A stretch of 64,000 nt of DNA from Ryuthela nishihirai (lineage: Eukaryota; Arthropoda; Arachnida; Araneae; Heptathelidae), in NCBI GenBank assembly GCA_038380435.1, contig JAWZYU010000020.1, forward strand, positions 40,952,307 to 41,016,306, in the 5' to 3' direction. Under the pieces are notes generated by a model. That model saw only the letters and a list, made by a program, of their open reading frames with translations. It was not told the DNA's origin and searched no databases. Positions within the stretch are counted from its first letter, which is position 1; every line of letters begins with the position of its first letter. Below are positions 58,065-64,000 of the stretch, one piece after another. The translations under genes were made by a program, and so were the position numbers.

Positions 58065-59060
58065 TTAAGATCTTTATATCTGATGTTATCTATTCCAAGA
58101 AGTTTCAAATATTTGAATGATCTTATATTGAAAACTTCATCAAATGTGATTTGAGGAAGAACAGTTGTTTGCATATAGGGTTTTAAATTTTGACTTAATA
58201 CAACAATCTTATTATCATAACTGAGTTTCAGTTTTTGTACAATTTCTGCAAAATATGTGTTATAATTGTGTACAATTTGTTTGTTTAATTTTCTTAATAT
58301 TCGCCAAAATGAAATAATCTATTGACTGCATCTGCTTTCTGTAAGTGATTTGATTGATAATGTTTCATAGTACTTTAATATTATTGAGGTTTTTTTATAT
58401 TTAAAGTTTTGGTTTGCTATTCAAAGCATATGTTACTTTCTAATTTGACACTAATTTTATTTATGTTCTCTATTATTTTTATTACATTTACACATACTGA
58501 ACAAAATATCCTTTTCAGTAATACAGTTCAGAATATCCTTTTTAATCCATTTGCAATAAAAATTTATCTTTTCTGCTTAATTTCCCTTATAAGTCTTCTG
58601 TTTTTATAATCTCATTAAACATATTTTCTACCTTTTCCACGATTTTATTTACATTGGTTTTCTGTTACAGGAAAATTAATCAGTTCCTCCAATAATACTT
58701 TTTATTTTCATCATATCTTTGTTTATCACTGTTGTCATTTCTGATCACATTCTTGGTTTTATCTTCATCTTTCATGCCTTTATTATTACATATAAAGGCC
58801 AACCAGAGAATAGTGATCAGATATTTTTATTTTGTGTAATATTGAAGAAAAATTATATATAAATTTGCATTTATATGATCAATATGCAATTCAGTTAGCT
58901 GTGTTTAGTGATTTATATATACGTTAGAATCCATACTTTTTCAATATATCTAGGTATGTGTTTTACACCATATTTATGGATTTTTCTGATATCCAAGTTT
59001 ACATCACCAGTAATTTATATATTTTTAATGTTTATATTTTGCATTTTACCAATTTGTAAC
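58065..59060 (-). mobile_element. LINE 4: endonuclease-RT relic on the minus strand
   Basis: On the minus strand the order is GDVNLDI (endonuclease, near 59030), SDHYSLVGL (endonuclease end, near 58820), then WIKKDILNCITEKDILF (linker, near 58540). The start of a reverse transcriptase with ITFDEVFNI and LLGIDNIRYKDL follows near 58070-58130. It is broken by stops and frameshifts throughout and truncated at both sides. The arrangement is that of CR1/Jockey-like LINEs; the clade is uncertain. Confidence 0.6.
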
Positions 59061-59370
59061 TTTACTGCAGAGTTGTGCATCCATGAACTTTCAAATGTCC
59101 TATGAAATTCATTCTTATTAAGTTAGTAATACCTCATACATAATGAGCTAAAATATCTATGTATGTGGGTGTCTTTTATATATAAATCTTCACTGTTCAG
59201 TCTAACCCTGCATGACATATATATTATATTTATTATTAAATGCTGGAGCCTAGGTTCAAATTGTAGCCCATGCTATTATTCCAACCTTTCATAGACTATG
59301 CATTTTCTTAGGTAAAGCAATGTACTACTTTCTAGTATATGTAGCAATTTTAGATATCCCTGGGGCAATA

Positions 59371-59757
59371 CGGGGTGGGGGTGGCTCAGTCGGAGCACAC
59401 CAGGCTTGTAATCTGTAGTTCCCAGGTTCGAGTCCCAGCTGGGTCAGCGTTGGATTTATCTCCGCAAAAATTCCCCGCCCTGCCCACGGTCAGTAGGGGA
59501 CACCGATGGGCTTGGAAAGGCCGCCGTCAGTCGGATGGGACGTTAAGCCGTGGCCCTGTGTGCGGGAGAGCCATACCTGTGCACGTTAAAGAACACGCTG
59601 GATGGCCTTGATGGGAGGCTACCATCTGTCTCCCAACAGCTGTTCCAGTGGGTCCCCTCCCCCAACCTTCTCTGAGCCTTCGGGGTCCATGTGACCTGGC
59701 CATTTAGCCCATGGTGTGCAAAAAAGTGCCGTTCAGAGGTAAAACAACCCAACCCAA
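59371..59757 (+). repeat. SINE family A, full length with perfect 12-bp target duplication
   Basis: The 12-bp direct repeat cctggggcaata flanks it exactly (59359-59370 and 59758-59769). The head is tRNA-like: box A TGGCTCAGTCGG (59382-59393), a CTTGTAA anticodon loop reading UGU (threonine type) and box B GGTTCGAGTCCC (59425-59436). The 387-bp unit ends in an (AACC)n tail. It is the best-preserved copy and serves here as the family reference. Confidence 0.92.
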
Positions 59758-59882
59758 CCTGGGGCAATAAAGAGGTTAACAGATGTGAGAAATACAAAGT
59801 CACTAAATTAGAGTGAATCAAAGTCCATTTATTCCAATATGATGATGGTTAAACACTTACAGTTCATATATGGAATGTAAAA

Positions 59883-60037
59883 AATACTTGATAACTTCAT
59901 GGAACTCACACAAATTCACAGTATGCTAACATCAATAAACACACAAATCAATTTGTGCATGTTTACTTTGATTTGTGCACGTTTATCGATTTTTACCATG
60001 TTGTGAAAATGTGAGTTTCATGAAGTTATCAAGTATT
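59883..60037. repeat. Hairpin element with 36-38-base arms
   Basis: AATACTTGATAACTTCATG and GGAACTCACAC at the left are mirrored at 60002-60037 with few mismatches. A second inner pair is formed by AAACACACAAATCAA and TTGATTTGTGCACGTTT. It looks like a foldback MITE, but no target duplication was clear. Confidence 0.65.
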
Positions 60038-60039
60038 AT

Positions 60040-62144
60040 CCTTATCAGTGTATTGATTTTAGTTTGTGCAACAAGTTGACATGTAGAGTAGAGTTGTACT
60101 GATGAACAAAATTCATAAATATTGAATATTTATTCGATGTATATCTGACAGAATATCATATCAGTGTTTTATAACATTGAAGTACTTGATTAAATAAGTT
60201 GATCATGTCTTATATTCCTTGTAAATAGATTGCAATGATCCACCATACATGCAATTAATAATATAAAACTGGATATTTGATATATTGCTAAAATCATACT
60301 TTAAATTTGTCTTTGCACTTTCAATCTTCCTACTTCATGCGAATGTGTTTTATTCTTGGTGAACCCAAAGTATTTGAGCACACAAAATATAGTTGGCAAA
60401 AGTAGAACAAAATCCTCTGTTATTTCAGTGAGAAGCTAACTTCAGAATTCTGTATTGATAACTTATAAGTTTTTTTATGGAAAAATGTGATTGAAAATAT
60501 AATTCTCAGTCAAATTAATCTAAATCTGATTTTCAACAATATTCATATTTAATATTTAAAGAATAGTGGATGTAACTTTGCATATTCAAACAATTACGAG
60601 GACAATAAAGAATTTACATCATAAATTAAATTAAACTTAAATAGTGACTCTTATTTCAAACTATGTGATTAATATGCATTTCAGAAATAATGTGAAATAG
60701 TTCTTTCAATTTTTGTCACTTTCATAGGACTGGAAATGCTACTGTTAAAGAGTTATGGAATATGGGTATTGTTGAAAATTGAGATTTGAGTTGTTATTTT
60801 CAGTCACAGTTTTCAATAAAAAGGTTATTTTAGAAGTTATAGAACTTTGAAATTTATTTCCCATTAACATAACATGGACCGTGTCTTAGCTTTGGTCACT
60901 AATCTAAGCCTTTTTCATAATATTTTTAATATTTTCAAATAATTCAGTAAACTTGCAGTTCATAGTAGATAACTCCTCTTCAAAATATTTAGCTTTATGC
61001 TAATATTTGTGAGCTCTAATCTTCAATATCAGTCTTTCTGTTGAAAAATTGGACTAATCTATTTTCTCAAGTATAGTTCATACTTCATGGAAAAAAAAGT
61101 TAGATTTTTATTTTAAATAAACCTTTTATCTTCAGCACCATATAATCAACTGTATAAGTAGAAGAAATAGCAATTTCTCTGATAAGAGGAAAACTACGTT
61201 TCCAAGATCAGTAGAACAGAAAACTTCATTGGAAACACTTTTGTTTGTTTTTAATTACTTCTTTTTTGTGTGAAATACCAGATGAACCAACAAAGTTCAA
61301 ATTAACTTTTCCTGTATGCATTTTTAGTGGCAGGCACATATATATAATTTCTGATAGGAGTCTTATAATCCATGATCTGAAAAATACCAGGTGCTTTTAC
61401 CATCTTAGCTATCTTATCAACACTCTTTCAAAATTATGTCAATGAAAAAAAGCTTACAGTGTCAGGGGGTTTTTTACTCTAAAAATGCAGTATAAAGATC
61501 AAAAACTTCTGAGCCTCATTGTGAAACAACTAATGAATGAAATGGTTACATACTAAAGGAAAAAGCATTGAATTCTGAGCAAAAAAAAAAAATATATATA
61601 TATAAATTAAAAGGAAAAAATAGTAGGCAAGCATAAAAAAAGTTGCAAGTTCCATTTGTGGTTTTTTTTCAAAAACTGATTAATCAACTTCCAACACTTA
61701 AAGGGTTAAGACAGATTATTCTCATGCTTTATTTTCCTGCAAATTACTAAAATTAGCATTTAAATCAGCTTCAAATTTCTGAAAGCAAAATTAGCAAAGC
61801 AGTTAATATTTTGTAATATCAGTGATATTTTATTTATTCATGAAATCCATTTCAAATTAAAATATTTTAGCATTGATTTTGAAAAGACAAAAGTATAGTA
61901 GTCCCTGGAGCTTATGGTGCTCTGTCAATTAGCATTCAGAGAAGAAGTTAATGTATTTGCTGTTGTGGTACTGAATCCATAAGTAACTGTTTTTGTAAAA
62001 AAAAAATAGTGTTTAACAAGCATAAATAAAAATTGCAAGATCAGTAACAATAGTTAAATCAACTAAAACAAACTGTCATCATATGGTTTTCCTTATAAAT
62101 TGTAAAATAATATGAATATTTATATATATATATGTACCATGCAG
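60040..62144. other. melted intron segment, nothing recognised
   Basis: AT-rich intronic sequence with short TA runs, ending in TATATATATATGTACCATGCAG immediately before exon 9. No repeat or exon could be supported. Confidence 0.45.
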
Positions 62145-62451
62145 TGGAAGTATGCCAACACTTCAGGAAGAAGGTCCTGTCACAGTATCAATAGGGAGCC
62201 CTCCTGTAACTTCAGTTCATGAAACACCTCTGCTTAGATCCAGTCAGTCTACCTCTACTACCACTTCTGTTAGCCCATCTTCTGGGACTCCAATGTCAAC
62301 AGCTGCTACCAGTCAAGTAACTGTATCAGTCAGTACGACTTTATCATATTCTCCAGCCAATAACTGTATAGTACAAAGTCCAAAAATGAGAAATGCAACT
62401 GGTGTGACCGTAATTACCCATAGTGGATCTCAGCCTTCAGCAAATCCTCAG
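62145..62451 (+). CDS. melt: melted coding exon 9 (Ser/Thr-rich linker)
   Basis: The acceptor CATGCAG ends at 62144 and the donor CCTCAG|gtaact follows 62451. The exon completes a Ser codon and ends in phase 0. It encodes SMPTLQEEGPVTVSIGSPP, a run of Ser and Thr (SQSTSTTTSVSPSSGTPMS) and GVTVITHSGSQPSANPQ. It is presumably disordered and rich in possible phosphorylation sites. The gene continues outside the window; stop codon and PH domain are not visible. Confidence 0.87.
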
Positions 62452-62660
62452 GTAACTGTTCTGTACCATTTCAAACATTATTTATACTCTTCTAGGTTAA
62501 AAAAGTAGGATAATATATGTATGATCAGTCGTAAAATTCTATAGATATATCTTTAAAATTATATTTTTTAAGTTAGGGGATATATTTTATGCTTAAAAGT
62601 AATAAAATTTGTAAGAGCTAATTGTTAGTAATACAAGTTTTAATTTCTTCTTGAGCTACA

Positions 62661-62861
62661 TTGCCAAGGTTCTATAATGGTGACCTTAAACATGGACATT
62701 TTTTAACAATGGATTTTGCATCTTCCCAAGAAATTTTCAAGTGGTTTCAACAAAAAAACAACAACTTTGGAACCTTATGCGGAATAGCTATTGAAAGGAA
62801 TTATATTACAGTGAAATCTCTTGATGTAATGGATTTCCTTGCACTAAATCGAGATTTTCAG
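62661..62861 (+). pseudogene. Probable Tigger/pogo transposase fragment
   Basis: The frame with EIFKWFQQKNNNFGTLCGIA and DFLALNRDFQ resembles the second HTH (Tc5 type) of Tigger transposases, which usually reads like WFQQ-R-N-P-SGP and DF-ASNGWLQ. It has no terminal repeats nearby. It cannot be a melted exon in the needed phase because both nearby AG sites lead to stops. Confidence 0.4.
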
Positions 62862-63471
62862 TAAGTAGGGTTATGCAAAATTACATCAGGAAACTCTTCT
62901 TGTAAGACTTACTGCACATAATTATGATTATTTCTTTACAATTTTTACACAAATGCAACTATATAATAATATAAAATTAATTTCTAAAATAAGTAGTGAT
63001 TTATGAAATACACAATGTGCATTGTTTTCTTGAACAGATGTGACAGCCATCTCTAACAAAAATATTAGAGTGAAAATTGAGCATTTAGCAGAATTCATAA
63101 AGAGTTCACAGAACAAATTTTTATTGTTTGGATGCTTGGATTTTTTTTTTTTCACTACATAAATAATTATAATTTTTTTCCACTTCATGAATAATTGTAA
63201 ATTTTTCCCCCATGATCATGACTTTTTTTTTTTTGTAGTTATAATGAACAAGGAATAAAAAAGTAAACATTAGTGATGGAATTTACTACCATGCATAAAG
63301 TACAGCTATCTCAGTTAAAATGGAAATAAAATACTCTAATGCAACAAGTGTTATGGTGCTTTTTTGATATGTAATATCACTTGTCCAAGATTGTGGATTG
63401 TGTAGTAATGATTTCTGGCAAAACATGAATAATGATTGCTGTTGGAAAATCTAAAATATTTTAAAATAAAT
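62862..63471. other. melted intron segment, nothing recognised
   Basis: AT-rich intronic sequence with no supported feature. Confidence 0.4.
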
Positions 63472-63655
63472 CAGATGTTCTTAACCTGGAGTGCCCACAT
63501 GCTCTGAAGATGCAAGGAGGAGGTACATTCTGGAATTATATTTTTTCATTTAATTTTCAAAAAATAAACCCAGCAGGGGACCTGTAAATGGGGATGCATG
63601 TCTTCCATACATTGCTACAAGGGATATGGGACCTAATAAAGGTTAAGAACTCTTG
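63472..63655. mobile_element. 184-bp hAT-type MITE
   Basis: CAGATGTTCTTAACCTGG and, inverted, CAAGAGTTCTTAACCTTT form the ends. The 8-bp flanks aaataaat (63464-63471) and cattaaat (63656-63663) match at 6 of 8. No coding capacity. Confidence 0.7.
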
Positions 63656-63780
63656 CATTAAATGAAAGTTATTTAAATATATATATATATTCACATATAT
63701 AAATTGTGCATAGGAGTGATATAAACTGTTGTGGAAATAATCATATAATATAGTACTGTGCGAATTAGTTGGGACAAGCG

Positions 63781-64000
63781 AAGACTGGAGAACCTCTTCG
63801 ATCTGGCCACATCCAGCAATCCCCCAAACACCCACCCAAGGTCATGTTTTGGGGATGTTTCACAGCTTCCGGGCCACAGACGCTTCACCCCATTGAAGGA
63901 ATGATGGACAGCAAAAAGTACATGGCGTTCTGGAAGTGAAAATGGTCCCAACACTGTAGAAGCTGTTTCCTAACGGTGATGGGGTATTTCAACAGTATCT
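63781..64000 (+). pseudogene. Tc1-like transposase fragment running to the window edge
   Basis: In frame from 63781 the sequence reads KTGEPLRSGHIQQSPKHPP, then KVMFWGCFTASGPQTLHPI and MMDSKKYMAFW before a TGA at 63940. The HPPKVMFWGCF block is a hallmark of Tc1-like transposases between the first and second catalytic Asp. This fragment is from a different, better-conserved family than the one at 12264. Confidence 0.8.

Noticed and set aside
62661..62861. 67-codon open frame as melted exon 10
   Set aside because: Exon 9 ends in phase 0. The AG sites before this frame lead to early stops in that phase, and the sequence resembles a Tigger HTH more than Melted.
1..64000. CRISPR array, operon, phage or prokaryotic defence system
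   Set aside because: No regularly spaced repeats with unique spacers, no tightly packed same-strand genes, and the genes have spliceosomal introns.

Overview
The window looks like nuclear DNA of an arthropod. It is very AT-rich, has multi-kilobase introns with GT/AG splice sites, and is crowded with decayed transposable elements (mariner, Tc1, piggyBac, Tigger, hAT, LINEs and tRNA-derived SINEs). No species-diagnostic sequence was seen. A chelicerate such as a spider fits the element mix and gene structure, but that is inference.

Two host genes are recognised and point away from each other. On the minus strand at 11224-11928 is an uninterrupted 234-codon reading frame for the V-ATPase assembly factor CCDC115 (Vma22). 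On the plus strand, from a likely non-coding first exon near 20.2-20.4 kb to the window edge, is the 5' part of melted (vertebrate VEPH1). Nine coding exons are visible (26996-27204, 30483-30627, 34321-34495, 36225-36388, 44593-44802, 51710-51930, 52068-52360, 55751-55943, 62145-62451). Their phases join into 639 codons without a stop. The C-terminal PH-domain exons must lie beyond position 64000. A possible further minus-strand coding exon of unknown identity is at 18108-18290.

Everything else that can be identified is repeat. 1-10.6 kb: a reverse SINE, a hAT-like MITE, then a nest in which one LINE (2.5-7.8 kb), itself interrupted by a 209-bp TA-flanked foldback element, is followed by the 3' part of a second LINE with an intact RNase H tetrad (7.8-10.05 kb). 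Both may sit inside one hAT-like element. 12-24 kb: a dead full-length Tc1 element, piggyBac pieces, SINEs and several inverted or tandem repeats. Introns of melted (20-64 kb): SINE copies of two tRNA-derived families, a Tigger relic, MITEs, two more LINE relics (38.0-40.5 kb plus, 58.1-59.1 kb minus), a piggyBac cluster (41.3-43.5 and 49.3-51.6 kb), a possible LTR, two mariners (45.6-47.0 and 52.9-53.8 kb) and Tc1/Tigger/hAT fragments near the end.

No CRISPR array, operon, intact transposase or clearly new multi-gene system was found. The most unusual signals are structural: self-inverted or self-repeated segments inside dead elements, a tandem duplication that carries host flank plus a SINE, and a 3' SINE domain built of two palindromes that persists where tRNA heads are lost.
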